Below, piece by piece: positions 21,043 to 33,250 of a stretch of DNA of 64,000 nt. The notes below the pieces were generated by a model. It was not told the DNA's origin and did no database searches. It worked only from the letters and a program-made list of their open reading frames with translations. The position numbers were made by a program, and so were the translations under genes. Source of the DNA: Zychaea mexicana (lineage: Eukaryota; Mucoromycota; Mucoromycetes; Mucorales; Lichtheimiaceae); assembly GCF_025766255.1 (NCBI RefSeq), contig NW_026516762.1:62001-126000 (forward strand), in the 5' to 3' direction. The number at the start of each line of letters is the position of its first letter. Position 1 is the stretch's first letter.

Positions 21043-23288
21043 ATGAATCAGTGCTTAATCTCACAACAACAACAAAGTGACAACGGTACTGAGGAGAAAA
21101 AAAGTGATTTCGTTCAGTGTCTTTCATATGATGCCGTCTCCACCATTTTTGCATTATGCTCTTTCCGAGACTGTGTACGCTTCACCCAAGTCTCGTCCTG
21201 TTGGAGGAGCTTCTTGTTGGGTTGGCCTGGAATGTGGGAAAACTTGACCGACACCAAATGCAACTATGCAAAACTATTAGCGCTGGCCTCTTCGCACAAT
21301 GCTGCAGCAGAGCACAGTCGACACGTGCGTAGAGTCGATATCCAGGACAAGGATGCTGAGGAACAAAATAGCGTGCTTGAATACCTGTGGCACATGAAGT
21401 GTTGTGCACTCGATTACTGTAAGTACTTACGATTGTTTGTTCTCTTTCCATATGTGATGTACATCTAAACATTTGTAATCTTTGTATAGTGCGCATCTCG
21501 TGTGATTCCGACGCGATCCAGAAGCTAAAGAACCTACTGGAAATAACAGGATCCAGCTTAATTAGTTTGGATTTAAGAGTTACGGGCGATACTCGATATG
21601 TGCGCGTTCTTGCTGCAATACTGAAATATTGCAACACACGACTGAATCATCTAAAGTACCGACATGACTATGCAATTCGACCCCTGACCATCCGACTCGA
21701 CGGACGAGCTTTGCCGCGACATCCTCTGCTTCACATAACCTCTCTGAATATCGCGTGCACAATGGAGATGTGCTATCTGCAGCGTATTATCGCGTTACTT
21801 CCTAATCTCAAGAACATATGCATCAACGAGGATATGATACACAACATGGAAACCCCCGGTCAAGTTATGGAACTATTGTGCATGTCTCTTACCACACTCC
21901 AAAAAGTTAACATATACTCTGGTGGAAATGTAACAACCGTTGATAGGAGCATCACCACCACAGTATTGCAATCTTTGTCATCATCGACACTTTTGCGACA
22001 ACAGACATCGATAATGAGAAACGATTATGATGATGCTCACCGGATGCAGCAGGATAATATGGAAGAAGAGGAACAGAAAATGTTGGGGTTGCGTTCACTT
22101 GTTCTGCAGAATCGCAGCTCCAGGATCGACTCAGACATTTCGTCAGCAATCCTTCGAACGCACCACTCAACACTCGAGGAACTCTATATAATAAAATGCT
22201 GGGTAGCAACACTTTCATTTCCGCCTCTGGTGTTTCCGAATATGCGTGAAATTCGACTCCATGGCAACATTCTTGCTGCTGTGAATGACGCAACATCAAG
22301 AGACTTGTTTACGATGCTGCAGATGTCTCGTCGTTTGGAACACGTATACATGAATGTTCCAATGCCCTTTGACCACGTTCTCGGTGGACTGCAGGGACAA
22401 GAGCATTTGCGAACGCTATCTCTATTAGACACAACGCAGAGCAGCTTACTTAACCGGATGCTGCTTCCCTCAGGTTGGCCACAACTGCAACGTCTTTCAA
22501 TTTACGGCGCCCGAACAACATGGATGAACCACCAACAACTTCAACACATAACGAATTTGGCAAGTGCAATCTCAGACAGCCCCTGTCTGGAAATGATCGA
22601 CATTGATATTATGCTTGTTGTTGCGGATGCTACTGATCCACCCAGCAGTCCCAGTGTCATGGAAGCCATCGGTAACCTCGAGAATCTGCGCTATCTGAGA
22701 ATCCAGGCATCACCATTATCAGCAACAGGCGCTGCGCATTTGAATCATCTTATAATGCAGAATATCAACGGCAGGGTGCTCGGTGGGATATCAGCTGAAA
22801 TCATCATTACCAAATTATTACAGGGCAACTGCCGTCGCTCGTTGCGTAAACTTTGTTTGCTCGATATTTCGACATGGACAGATGCTGTACTCGATGCGAT
22901 TGTGAGGAACTTGACAGGAAGAAGCGATGACAGTCGATTGACTCACTTGCAGCTTGGTTATCCGTCTCCTCGGCTTCGCAACAATAGAGGCAACCCAATG
23001 AATCAGAGAGACACAACAGTTGGCGCTGCTGTCACGCCGGATGGAATTCGACGGCTTGGCCAAGCATTCGTTGGGAAACGACTACGGTATCTGGGCTTCC
23101 GAGAGCTATGGGATTGGCCGGCTCATTTTTCATATGACGATCGTTTGCAAATACAAGTCGCTAGTAAAGAAGTCCAAGAGCTGCTGACTGAAGATCAGGT
23201 CGTTGTTGAGTGGGGCTACCGGTGTAGCGAGTCTTATCTTAGAGCCTTTGGAGATGCCCCTTTGGATCCTTGTTCTAGCGAAATATAG
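21043..23288 (+). CDS. F-box / leucine-rich repeat protein
   Basis: Probable substrate adaptor of an SCF ubiquitin ligase. Exons 21043-21418 and 21490-23288 (GT-AG); 724 aa. After a Gln-rich start, the F-box is at about residues 25-65 (CLSYDAVSTIFALCSFRDCV, then VSSCWRSFLLGWPGMWENLT). The rest is an irregular LRR solenoid with segments such as LKNLLEITGSSLISLDLRV, HITSLNIACTMEM and LRSLVLQNRSSRID. ENLRYLRIQASPLSATGAAH and RYLGFRELWDWP follow nearer the C-terminus. Such F-box/LRR genes are greatly expanded in Mucoromycota. The target cannot be inferred. The frame is intact. Confidence 0.82.
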
Positions 23289-23971
23289 TAGGTTACTGAA
23301 TCAAATTTCGTATTACTACTTGGCGCTTACTATTGGCAGATATTGTTTCTACCTGTATGTTTATCTTTAACTATCGTGTCTACTTTCTTCTAAAAATAAA
23401 ATAAAAGGAAAGGACAACTGCAATGATGAACAGCAAATAGAGCCATTCCCACGGACAAACTAAAACCTCGTCGGATATGCAAATGAAAATAGTTTATGCA
23501 GAGGCCCAAAATCAGGTTTTCCACAACAAAACACGTTATTGCCTCCATTTACCTAGTGGCGTTCCTTTTGAATCTTAGGGGCTGCTATGCGTGTTCAACC
23601 CGAGAATAACATAGTACCTCGGCTAATTAAGCAATGGACGAGGAGGCACTCACCATGGTGAAAACATCTCCGTGTGGAGACAGAAAAGGCTTCTTCATTC
23701 TCCGTATCTAAAGGCAATAAACATGCAACGCAGGATGTAGTAGCTTTCCTAAGCAACTAACTGAATACTCCTCTCACATAGCACACACAACACGCATGCA
23801 ACCAAATAGGGCTCGTGCAACCACTGGAAAAGGAAATCAGTAACCTAGCTGCCACTTTCGGAATCTGCCTTGTGGAATCGTTTTTATTGTTTTTTAAATA
23901 TCGTTTCTGCGTTTTAGCTTTATCCACACTTCTTTTTCCCTTTCTTCCCAAACAAACACGCAACAAACAAC
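23289..23971. other. Intergenic region, 5' flank of the coiled-coil gene
   Basis: Short 3' tail of the F-box gene, then AT-rich DNA. The last 60 bp before the next ATG are pyrimidine-rich, as is common upstream of fungal start codons. No other feature seen. Confidence 0.4.
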
Positions 23972-26566
23972 ATGGTTTGTCTGGGTCCCCGGAAAAAACC
24001 AGCAAAGAAACCGGCGCTGCTGAGTCCGGATGATGCAACCAATCGGTCTGTCAAAGGTTCAATGACCAAGAAGAAATCTCTGACGCCCTTGACCAAACGT
24101 AAGAGTACAGCATCCGTTGCTTCGTCCAGGAATTCCGTCGATGCGCCCGGTGGTCCTAATGCTACTGCTACCACTGGACTAGGCGGTAAGCAGGTACGGC
24201 GACCCACCTCACGCACTTCGTTGGCTCGTTCTCCTAGTCCTGACAATCGTCCCCGTTCTCCCCACACCCGACCCCCACCGCCACCCGGCACTGCACCCTC
24301 AGTCCGAAGTAGTGCCCGACCCAGCTCCCATTCTCGCAATGCATCAAACGCTTCGACGATCAAAAAGTCGCCTGTTGCTCAGATGAGAGAGGAGTTTGAC
24401 GAGCTCAAAGTGAAGGTATTGTTTTACTACAAAGAATTCCAAGTCTGTTCTTTGCAGCAATAGCATTGCTGTTATCTCCTTGGAAAAAGGGTGTTTCTAG
24501 GTGGAATAGCATAGATGTATGGGACTAATTATTTCTGGTTTTTAGCATAACGAGAACCTTGAAGTGATTGCACAGCAAAAGGCCGAACTTGAATTATTGA
24601 AACAACTGGTACAGAAACCAGCAGCAACAGCGGCCGCAGAAACGCAAAACAAGAAAGACAACGACGATAACGAGCCGCAGCAGCAGCCCACGTCACCACC
24701 ACCCGAGCTTAAGCCATCAATCAGCCAGTTGGAGCTGGACACGCTTCAGGCACAGAACGAGGAAAATATGACCAAGCTCCATGACCAGGAACAATTGCTG
24801 GAACAGCGGGAGAAGGAACTGGAGGATCTGCGACAGCGACTTGAAGCGGAGAAGAACGTCCCCAATATCGTGGTCAGCGAGGATGAGTCGCTTGCTGAGC
24901 GTGAGCGGGCATTGGCGGCAAAAGAGCAGGCGCTTGAAGCAGAACGACAAAAGTGGGAGGCCGAAAAGGCGTCGCAGAACAATAACATTGATGACGGTGT
25001 TGCACAGCTTGAAAAGCTCAAGCTTGAGGTAAGATTCCCAGTTTAATTAAAAATGTAAAAGAAAATAAGCTCGGTTGCACCAAGTTTCAATGCAAATGAA
25101 CTAAACTGGAAATAGAACGAGGAGGCTGTTCGAAGATTGGCGGACAAGGAGAAAGAACTCGAAAAGCTACGATCCAAGATCGAGAACGGAGAGCAGCAGG
25201 ATGCGGATATTGCTCAATTGGAGCAAATCGAACAACTCAACAAACAGCTCGAAGCCCAGAAACTTGCCCATGAAGAAAGCCTCAGACGCCACGAGGAAGC
25301 CATGGCCGAAAAGGAAAAGCTGCTTTCAGAGCAGCAGCAGGCACTCGAGAGTCTTCAGGAATCACACAACGATGAGATCCGCAAGCTAAAGACGGGCCAA
25401 TCCAGCAGTATCTTGACCATGAAACAGCGTCATAAGCAAGACATGTCCGATCTCCAGTCGCGTCTGCAAGAAGCTGAAACCAAGGTCAAGAAAAGCAGCA
25501 ATGCAGCCATGATGGATGACGAGGTTGAGCGTATCCTGCACGAGTTTGAGCAGGCCGAACACTCTCATGCAGTCCAGATCGAGACGTTGCAACAGTCGCA
25601 TCAGTCCGAGCTTACTGATCTGCAACAGAACCACGTGGCCCAGCTCCGAAATCTGAAAAAGGTTCAAGATCGATCCCGCGAAGGTTGGACAACGCGCTAT
25701 TTGCCCACCGAGGCCGTCTCTTGGCCTGCTCCTCAACCATTGTCTGTCCTTCGCAAGACCAATGGCCCGCGCACTTCCCACTCGGCTTCGCAGCGTATCA
25801 TGAATGCTGCCAAGGATGAAGCGGGTCCCGTTTTGATACCACTTGATAATAAGAAAATACAAGTATATATCTCGACTGTTAGCGGCAATGCTGTGGTAAG
25901 TAGACTTATTTTTATACAGTGGCGGAAGCGTTGAAACTTTGTTAAAGTTTGTTCCTCTTTAAAGATAAAGCGAAAGCAGGAGGATATTCAACAGCTGTTG
26001 AAGACCAACGATATCAACTTCGAGCTGATCGATGTAGCAGCCAGCGAAGCTGCGTTGCAACATATGAAGCGGTGCAACAACAACGGATCGAATGATGGTC
26101 GAGCAAAGGAAGTGCCTCAACTTTTCGTAGGAGGTGAATACCGTGGTGTAAGTAGCTGGATGAACTTTGGAGAGTGAATATGGCAGCACAGGCGATATTG
26201 CCTATCTATTTGTCAGTCATGGCTGATGAAGTTTGTCACTCATAGCAATTTGAAGATGTCTCCAAGCACGTCGAAGAAGGAACCTTAGATACCCTTTTGC
26301 AACCTGCTGCTGAGCGTGAATGGACACCTGAGGAACGAGCAGCACTTCAGAAGGCTGAAGCAGCTCGTAGCGAAGATCCTGCAGTCGCGCCACCTATCCG
26401 TGTCTTGCCTGCAGGCCCAGCGCAAACGCCAACATTGAGGAAGACCGCTGGACCGAGCCCTGGACCTGTAAGAGCCTATCGAGGCATTGAAGATGACGAT
26501 GAGGCTCTCTTGAAGGAGTTGGAGCAGGAGCTGGATCATGGAATTATTAAGGTTGAAGATCTCTAA
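23972..26566 (+). CDS. Coiled-coil protein with C-terminal SH3BGR/glutaredoxin-like domain
   Basis: Exons 23972-24415, 24546-25028, 25116-25895, 25965-26147, 26246-26566 (GT-AG); 736 aa. Residues 1-130 are basic and Ser/Pro-rich (MVCLGPRKKPAKKPA, RPRSPHTRPPPPPG). About 135-515 is long, highly charged coiled coil (QKAELELLKQLVQK, EQLLEQREKELEDLRQRLEA, QIETLQQSHQSELTDLQQNH). From about 555, KKIQVYISTVSGNAVIKRKQ, DINFELIDVAASEAALQHMK and VPQLFVGGEYRGQFEDVSKH form an SH3BGRL-type thioredoxin fold without a redox CxxC. An acidic tail follows (DDDEALLKELEQELDHG). Function unknown: the coiled coil suggests a scaffold, and the SH3BGR-like fold is a non-enzymatic protein-interaction module in its family. 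Confidence 0.87.
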
Positions 26567-26852
26567 ACGTTTTGTTTCTCATAACATTTTCTTTCTTGTA
26601 TCCTGTTTACATATAACACAAACATCTACAAAAACATTTTTTTCCTCTCTCTACATATCCACACACTACATCCCAAGTCATCTGTATCCATTATATATAC
26701 TTCTACTTTTATTTGATATAAAACAGCTATTCCATCTAATGAATGTACCGGAAACCAGGGTGCTACAAATAAGCGATGGTCCAAGAGTTCAATTTAACAA
26801 TGGCCACATTAATGTTTGTTTGTTGCTGCTACTTACGGTATCGCATAACTCT

Positions 26853-28180
26853 TTATTCTCGCAAATACGCTGATACTCCTCCACGGAAGTTGTCACGTCG
26901 CTTGTTGACCCAAACAAGAGCATATTTGAGCAAAATGCACATGGTTAATACTCCCAATAGCATGCTTAGACAAATCGCATATCCGCGAACATAATGCAGA
27001 GCCTGCTCATTGGTATACACATGGCCAGATAAGACGCCCCCGATATTACCCAGGTTTGAAACCATGGCTACACCCACTGCTCGCTTTGTGTGGCCTCCTA
27101 TATTCACATGTCGATCAGGCTGCTCTTGGTGGAACTTGGGCGAACGAACCGATCGTCGCAAGGATATCAGCTACGTAGAGGGCAGCTATACTGCTCGGCT
27201 TATAGGCAAAAACAAATAATAGCATGTATCCGATGACGCGTATAAACGAAGCAAATGTTGAATGGTATCCGCGTTTCACAGTTCGATCTGCAATCATGGC
27301 AATACAGTACAAATCGCGACCACAAAGACTTGTTGTCGTTATGCAACAAATGAGATAAATATTTTTTTCTTTGACGCGCGCAATATCAATATACATCACA
27401 CTCCATATAAGTAACTTACCCACAGCATAAGGAGGAGTCGTTAGTGCATGGGCTCTAAAAGAGTCGTATCCCATATCCTTGACTATGGACGGCATGAACA
27501 TGCTCGTTGAGAACATAGGGGTCAAACCCAGCAAGTTCGTTATCGCCAATACTAGATTTTCCAATCAAGGAAGCCTTGCATACATTGATTCCACGAGAAG
27601 CTAGCTTCAACAGCTGGTCCTGCATCGATCTGGAGACGATAGATGGCGATTTCGCGCTCACGCTTGTTCAAGACTAAATAATTCTCGTTATCAGCTAAAA
27701 TCACAATCTCTTTTTTTTGTGTGTACTAAGTTCCAACGAATAACCCGAGCCTTTTTCTGCTTGTATGTTTACTTACATCGTGCTTTGCTAAGCGAGTCTG
27801 ACATGACATAGTATGTAACGAACGGCAAGAACAAAGGCGGAAGAGCTTCAATAATAAAAGTACACTGCCATCCGCTCGAACCTCTTAGACCTTCCATGTC
27901 CATGATAGCAAAAGCAAGAGCACCGCCAAAAGCCTAAACAACAATTCATAGATTTTAACTTTATAGACATTTCTTCAGCAGGCCACTCCATTTGGATTTC
28001 TATGGGATCAGAACTTACACCAGCGAGTGTAGCTGAGCCAAAGAAAAACGCTATCATATCCGAGTCGTTTGCTCGCGTCTTGTGTACCAAAAGGATAGAT
28101 AAAAGACAATACCCTTTTAAAAAAGAAAGCGCGTCAAATCCTAGCTGTAGATAATTAAGCAGCAGCAAAGTTAAACATTT
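26853..28180 (-). pseudogene. Dal5/allantoate-permease-like MFS transporter pseudogene
   Basis: The minus strand retains the order of a Dal5-family anion:cation symporter in broken frames. GIVFYLSFWYTRREQTTR (about 28110) is followed by a 1-nt shift near 28055 into MIAFFFGSATLAG. A normal intron leads to AFGGALAFAIMDMEGLRGSS and PPLFLPFVTYYVMSDSLSKA. The central loop reads LNKREREIAIYRLQIDAGPA, then SFSWNQCMQGFLDWK. A shift near 27552 leads to LVLAITNLLGLTPMFST and ALTTPPYAV. Another near 27303 precedes IAMIADRTVKRGY, and one near 27122 precedes GGHTKRAVGVAMVSNLGNIG. The last frame runs to a stop at 26853. TM1-4 are not recognisable upstream. Several independent frame changes make sequencing error unlikely as the sole cause. 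Confidence 0.75.
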
Positions 28181-29983
28181 TCCCGAGTTTAGCAGCTCTT
28201 GATTCCTCCTTCATCATTCTCTTCAAAGATTAGGTTTTACTATCTTTCGTTGATATGCTGCTTAAAATATAGAAGCATGAAGTCAAGGCCTACTATTCAG
28301 GTTCATTACTGATATACCCATAACTCGTTGCCGACGGGTCGAACTGGCATCACCACAGAGAGCGTCATGCTAATGATATGTGCAATGGCTTCCCGTGGAA
28401 TACAATACATGGAATTTTCAAATTGACATGCATTTAGTAATACCCGATTTTCTTTCGGATTATGTGTATAAAATCCGTAAAAAGGTAGAAAAGAAATAAA
28501 AGTTAGATAAGCATATTCTACTATGTAATACTTACATACACTCATAATTTATACTTGTAGTCTACGGTTTTAAATAACAAATTTAAAGAACATGTATCAT
28601 AGTATGATACAGTAAGCAGCCACAGAATTCAACATACACTTGATACGATGTTAAAAAGAGAGATTTGGGCTAAACTGTTAATGGAATTTGTTATATTGTT
28701 TTGATGCGTCATTGGTAAGTCAGTTTCATAATTTGCTGTATGAGGGACTGTGAGCAACTTCTCTACGATTATACTGTGGGATCCTTAAAGCTTATTTATC
28801 GAGGAGCAAAAATAAAGACGAGCCTTTCCTTCTTGAAAATATACGCGAGCACACGTTTCAAACATGTTGATATACATACGATATCTTATGTGCATGTTTT
28901 GTTTCGTCCCTCTGTTTTCGAAGTGCGAAGCAGAATCCAGGGCTGTTATCGCAACTTATCCATTTTCTTTGTGTGCGGTTTTGTTGAGAACTACAGTACT
29001 GCAAATAATAGAATCTCTGCTGGACAGAAATTTGAACGTCTTGACATAATAGCGAGTCATTTCTCTCTATTGCATGGCGATCGAGTTGTTATCGTCATTC
29101 AATCAATGGTTAGTCAGTACGGTGAAGCCTTTTTCTCACCCACTTTATTAGACAAGCTGATGACAAATATAGTTATACTGACTTGTAACACGCAATCCGC
29201 GGTGCTATAGTCTACTAGCTGTAACCTTAATGAGTAATATGATATCTACGCATACGCTCCTAATAAATATACCAATTAGATCCAGCGTAATAGTGCTTTT
29301 CGCTACACTTGCTATATAAAACCAAGCGACTGAAAAAAAAACCACCTTGATTTGAATGCTTTATCTCTTTTCGCGCGTCTTTTAGAATATGTATCATATT
29401 AAGAGCGGCATAGCAAAGAGAGAGAGATCCGTCGCTATAATTGTCCTTTATATATGCCTTTTAAAGTCACTGCTCCTGTCGATTTTGTGGGGTGTATGAC
29501 AGATGCTACTATCTCATCGTTAGTAGATTTTAATTTTAACTACTGTACGTGTCAAACTTATTCGTCTTTTTTAATTTTAATAACATGTTAGCCAGAGAAA
29601 GCTAATGCCATCCGTGCTACAGATACGCATGATGTGGCGCAAGGCTAACAACCATGACGTCGCTTTCAATTTGTTAATATCAATCCAGCATCAAAGATCA
29701 TTCAATATTAGAAGAGAGCTGACTGCGCGGACCATGTGACGATCACTTTTTATTTGGCTACGCACATGGTACAAACTAATACGCGAAAGGAAACCCCTTC
29801 TTCTTGCACAGAGACAGCCTAAAGAGCACCTGTTCGCACTAGATTGCGTGGCTGAGCATAATCTCGTAAGTAGATTACTCGTATGACGGTATCCGCAAAA
29901 AGAATATATAAACCTTGCTATTTTCACATCATCCGACGCCTTTTCTTCTTCTTCGTTTCTACAGTTAATCAACATCACTAACC
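28181..29983. promoter_or_regulatory. Intergenic tract with the DUF1399-gene promoter
   Basis: AT-rich. Apart from the unsupported 156-codon frame listed separately, no gene is seen. A TATATAAA box at 29905-29912 lies about 72 bp before the next ATG. Confidence 0.45.
28740..29210 (+). CDS. Hypothetical open frame, 156 codons
   Basis: Starts at an ATG and stays open in AT-rich DNA, which is somewhat longer than expected by chance. It contains KIKTSLSFLKIYASTRFKH and ERLDIIASHFSLLHGDRVV. I recognise no domain, signal peptide or membrane segment, and there is no gene context. Possibly spurious. Confidence 0.18.
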   Translation: MRDCEQLLYDYTVGSLKLIYRGAKIKTSLSFLKIYASTRFKHVDIHTISYVHVLFRPSVFEVRSRIQGCYRNLSIFFVCGFVENYSTANNRISAGQKFERLDIIASHFSLLHGDRVVIVIQSMVSQYGEAFFSPTLLDKLMTNIVILTCNTQSAVL

Positions 29984-31879
29984 ATGACGTACTACAATCC
30001 TTCTGACCAACAACAATATCAGCAACCACAAATCAATAACCATCCACAGTATTCACAGCAACAGTACCAGCCACCTCAACCTCTGAGAGTCCAATATTCT
30101 GCGTTGCCACCACAAGAAACAGAGCATAACCAGTATCCAAAGCTGGACAAAGTAGTCTCAGTCAAACATTGTCATCATTATTTGTCTTTGATGGAGCAGT
30201 TTTTGCTATACAAAGAACGATTCGATTCGACTCATTTAAAGATAATGTTGGCTCGAGCAGAACGTCGTTATATTCAATGGCGAGAAATAGTTCATACATC
30301 TTTCTCAAAGACTGGATATCAGTCTTTCGTTCCTCCGCTTGGTATAGAATGGAGAAAACCACTACTGCGCGTTGTAATGAAGGAGAAGAAAGGAAAAATT
30401 GACCTTGTTTGGTTATAAATCATGTCATTCTATAGATATTGCGTACATGTGGCACACACACATGCTAAGTCCGTTTCGCTATTTTGAAGATTCTATTCGG
30501 CTGAATCAAATGGATCTCTTCAAAATAAATCTTCCCTTGGGAAAATTGGTAAGAAAAAAAATTCATTATCCTTTTATCGCAATAATGGCCAGTAAACTAG
30601 TTCTATTCGATGTCATATGTCAAGAGTTAAATCTAAAATAAAATTACCTTTTTGCAGCATGAATACGCCAGCACACGAATCTCGTTGGCTGAGATGAACA
30701 GCTGGCGGCTATACTATGGTACAGAAGAGCCGTACTACCTTAACCCCGAAAATGTAGTTGTTGGTACCACCATGGTGAATTGCACTTATTGCAGTGAGAA
30801 AATGGAATGCAGTTGGTAAGAGGAAGCAAAGTGAATGCGTCATTGATTCACATATGGCTGCCCTTGTTCTCTAATATCAAATTATTAACTACATAGGATT
30901 GAATACGCCGACTGGAGAACTAATCCAGATTTGAACATTCGATGCCACACATGTCGTCAATCCACCAGTGTGGGAACAGCGTCTGTTGCACGTCTTGCCA
31001 AAGATATAGAGGGACGTTCCTATTTAGTTGCGTAAGGACAAGAACCTTGCTCTCTCATCCCTTCTTGCTTTAATAGCGTCAATCATAGATACCTCACTGA
31101 CAAACAACATATGTAGTGGTACCCTTTTAGAAAAAAATGGTAGCCTCAAAGGGCCGGGGAAATTTCAGCTCCAACGTGCCATGGCCTTTTGTGTGGAGAA
31201 AGCCGAAAAAGATCTCCCTGAAAGTCGTCTTGTAATTCCGTCCCGCTCCATGGAGGACATCATTACATATATTGAAAAGACGTGCAGTAACACACGCAAA
31301 GGAGCAAGCAACTGGCATCGCATTGTGTCTGTATTTTTAGTGAACGCTCTCCGATCGTGCTATTTGAATAATCCGAGTCCATTCTCTTTGGACTTGATCC
31401 AAGCCGTGGGTCGCCAACAGGCTTTCAACGTTAAGGCAGTCCGTACGATCGACTGGCAATCGCCTTATGGCATCGCGCGCGCTATCCGGCAATACAACGA
31501 GTTTTTAAAAATGATAATGGCGCATCCGACCCAAGTTATGGTCCCAACATTGGAAATTGACTTGGCATGGCATACGCATATGCTCCACCCAGCTACATAT
31601 CGTACATTCACGTTCAAATATACTGGGCAATATGTCAATCATGACGATAACATTGTGCCTGAGAAACTCAAGACATATGCTGACGGCACGGATAAAGCCT
31701 GGCGGGCGAAGAATGGTCACAATTTGATCAACGGTGGAGATAATGGTCCTGCAAAAAAATCGACATCTAAAAGAGCGGGATTCTTCAGCAAAGTTCGCGA
31801 TGCTCTGTCCAGTGGATTTGGCGATGATTATATTCCTGGCACTTTGCCGGAATCGTTTGCTCAAAATGGTGTCATGTAA
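29984..31879 (+). CDS. DUF1399 / glycine-rich-domain-containing (GRDP-like) protein
   Basis: Exons 29984-30341, 30436-30548, 30658-30815, 30897-31031, 31117-31879 (GT-AG); 508 aa if the TAA at 31877 is used. The N-terminus is Gln/Pro/Tyr-rich. Two DUF1399 signature helices follow: LDIAYMWHTHMLSP and, about 330 residues later, PTLEIDLAWHTHMLHP. Two CxxC pairs (NCTYCSEK, RCHTCRQS) look like a zinc ribbon. In plants GRDP proteins act in stress and hormone responses; the fungal role is unknown. The stop overlaps a perfect donor (GTCAT|GTAAGC at 31876), so a longer isoform is possible, continuing at 31955 after ATTGTAG. Plant and fungal relatives usually end in a glycine-rich tail, and one lies 0.9 kb downstream. 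Confidence 0.85.
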
Positions 31880-32760
31880 GCATTCGGACAGGGTAAAAAT
31901 AGAGAAAATTTGTAGTACTTTTATGTCTCACATTTCGTCTTGTACATATTGTAGAGACGGAGCAGCTCTAAAAACCAGTACCAAAGAAAGCTATCACGAT
32001 AGAAGTAATTATCATACTCATTACTCCTTTGAAATTTTTTGCATGGAATCGTGTCATACGTGCTGAATATCACAAATAATCTTTAGGAACCGTAAAATCC
32101 ATTCTAGGGATTAAAAATAATACCTATTCGGTATGTGAATACCGAAACTCTGTCTTTACCCTATATCTATATATCATTTTGCAAATCAAATTGTCTGCAT
32201 GAAGGTAGTCTTACGTTTTCATCCACTTTACGATAGGATTCTGTGCAAAACAATATTCATCACCAACTCGAGAATAATGGATATGGCTATGTTGGGTAAC
32301 TATACACGAGCAAAGAGTTATCTGTATATGAAGTTAGCTTCGACATTATGCATGTTTTGATCGCTCACTTTTCTTACATAATCAATGTCTCGAAGTACGG
32401 TGAATTGCGCTTCAGGTAGTAGATTAATACAGTGCTTCAAAATGTACGAACGGTGAAAATGTCTCCTATACAGAAGAAGCTAACAGACTTTATGAAATAT
32501 GTTCTTCATAATTATAGGATCTACAGGTCGCAATCTTTATTACAACCACCAGTTATAGTAAGCAGTGATTTCCTCATATGAACACAGTGCTTCGAGTCTA
32601 TAAACTGACATTATCATTTTCCGCACCCTGCTTTAATTTATAACAATATACGCATAGTGCCGGTATGTATGTCTATGATGTCTATGTAGATTATAAAATT
32701 CCTAGCAACGACTATTTTAGCATTCCTAACAGTTATCTTTCATATATACTACCGCTATAA
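31880..32760. other. Spacer between the DUF1399 gene and the glycine-rich exons
   Basis: About 0.9 kb of AT-rich DNA. It contains a possible alternative exon (31955-32066) and an 8-bp perfect inverted repeat with a 4-nt loop at 32127-32146. No other coding signal is seen. It is either an unusually long intron or a true intergenic region. Confidence 0.4.
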
Positions 32761-32761
32761 G

Positions 32762-33250
32762 TGCAATCAATTAAGCCTTCCTCGGCATCGACCCAAAGAT
32801 GGGCTGACCTTACACCGGTACTGCAACCGAATTCTGTCCAAAAGCTTTCAAAAAAGCTAAAAAGCAAGTCGAAGCCAGCAAAACATAAGCATGACAATCG
32901 CGGTAAACCATTAGAAATCGCGCCAGGTCTTGGAGAGCTAATCGGTAACGCTATCAACAATTGCAACAGCTCATCAGCTAATTGCGGCGGAGGTATGACT
33001 CGTCTATGATTTACTACCGAAAACAAGAAGTACTAAAGTATCCGTGACCTAATGTGCTTGTAAATGTTGCTAGGAGGCGGAGCAGGCGGCTGCGGTGGCG
33101 GCGGCGGTGGCGGTGGCGGAGGTAAGATTGTCTTGAAAGAAAATGATACTTTTTCCATCCGTTATAAATTGGTTGATATCTTTACTTTAAACAGGAGGTG
33201 GCGGTGGCGGATGTGGTGGCGGTGGCGGAGGCGGCGGTGGAGGTTGTTAA
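32762..33250 (+). CDS. Glycine-rich C-terminal exons, possibly of the DUF1399 gene
   Basis: Three exons can be read. The first is 32762 to about 32994 (SSASTQRWADLTPVLQPNS, KKLKSKSKPAKHKHDNRGK, LGELIGNAINNCNSSS, then CGGG); its donor is GTATGA. The second follows TTGCTAG (about 33073-33121) and encodes a polyglycine run with one Cys. The third follows AACAG (about 33195-33250), encodes Gly-Gly-Cys-rich sequence and ends in Cys-stop. Junction phases agree (G|GA at both). No in-frame ATG precedes the first exon and a stop sits just upstream, so it must be spliced to something. The GGGC-type tail is the expected C-terminus of GRDP proteins, which makes the upstream gene the likely parent. Confidence 0.55.

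Noticed and set aside
32127..32146. 8-bp inverted repeat TTCGGTAT...ATACCGAA as a terminator or MITE end
   Set aside because: Eukaryotic context, no target-site duplication or partner repeat seen. Kept only as a note in the spacer entry.
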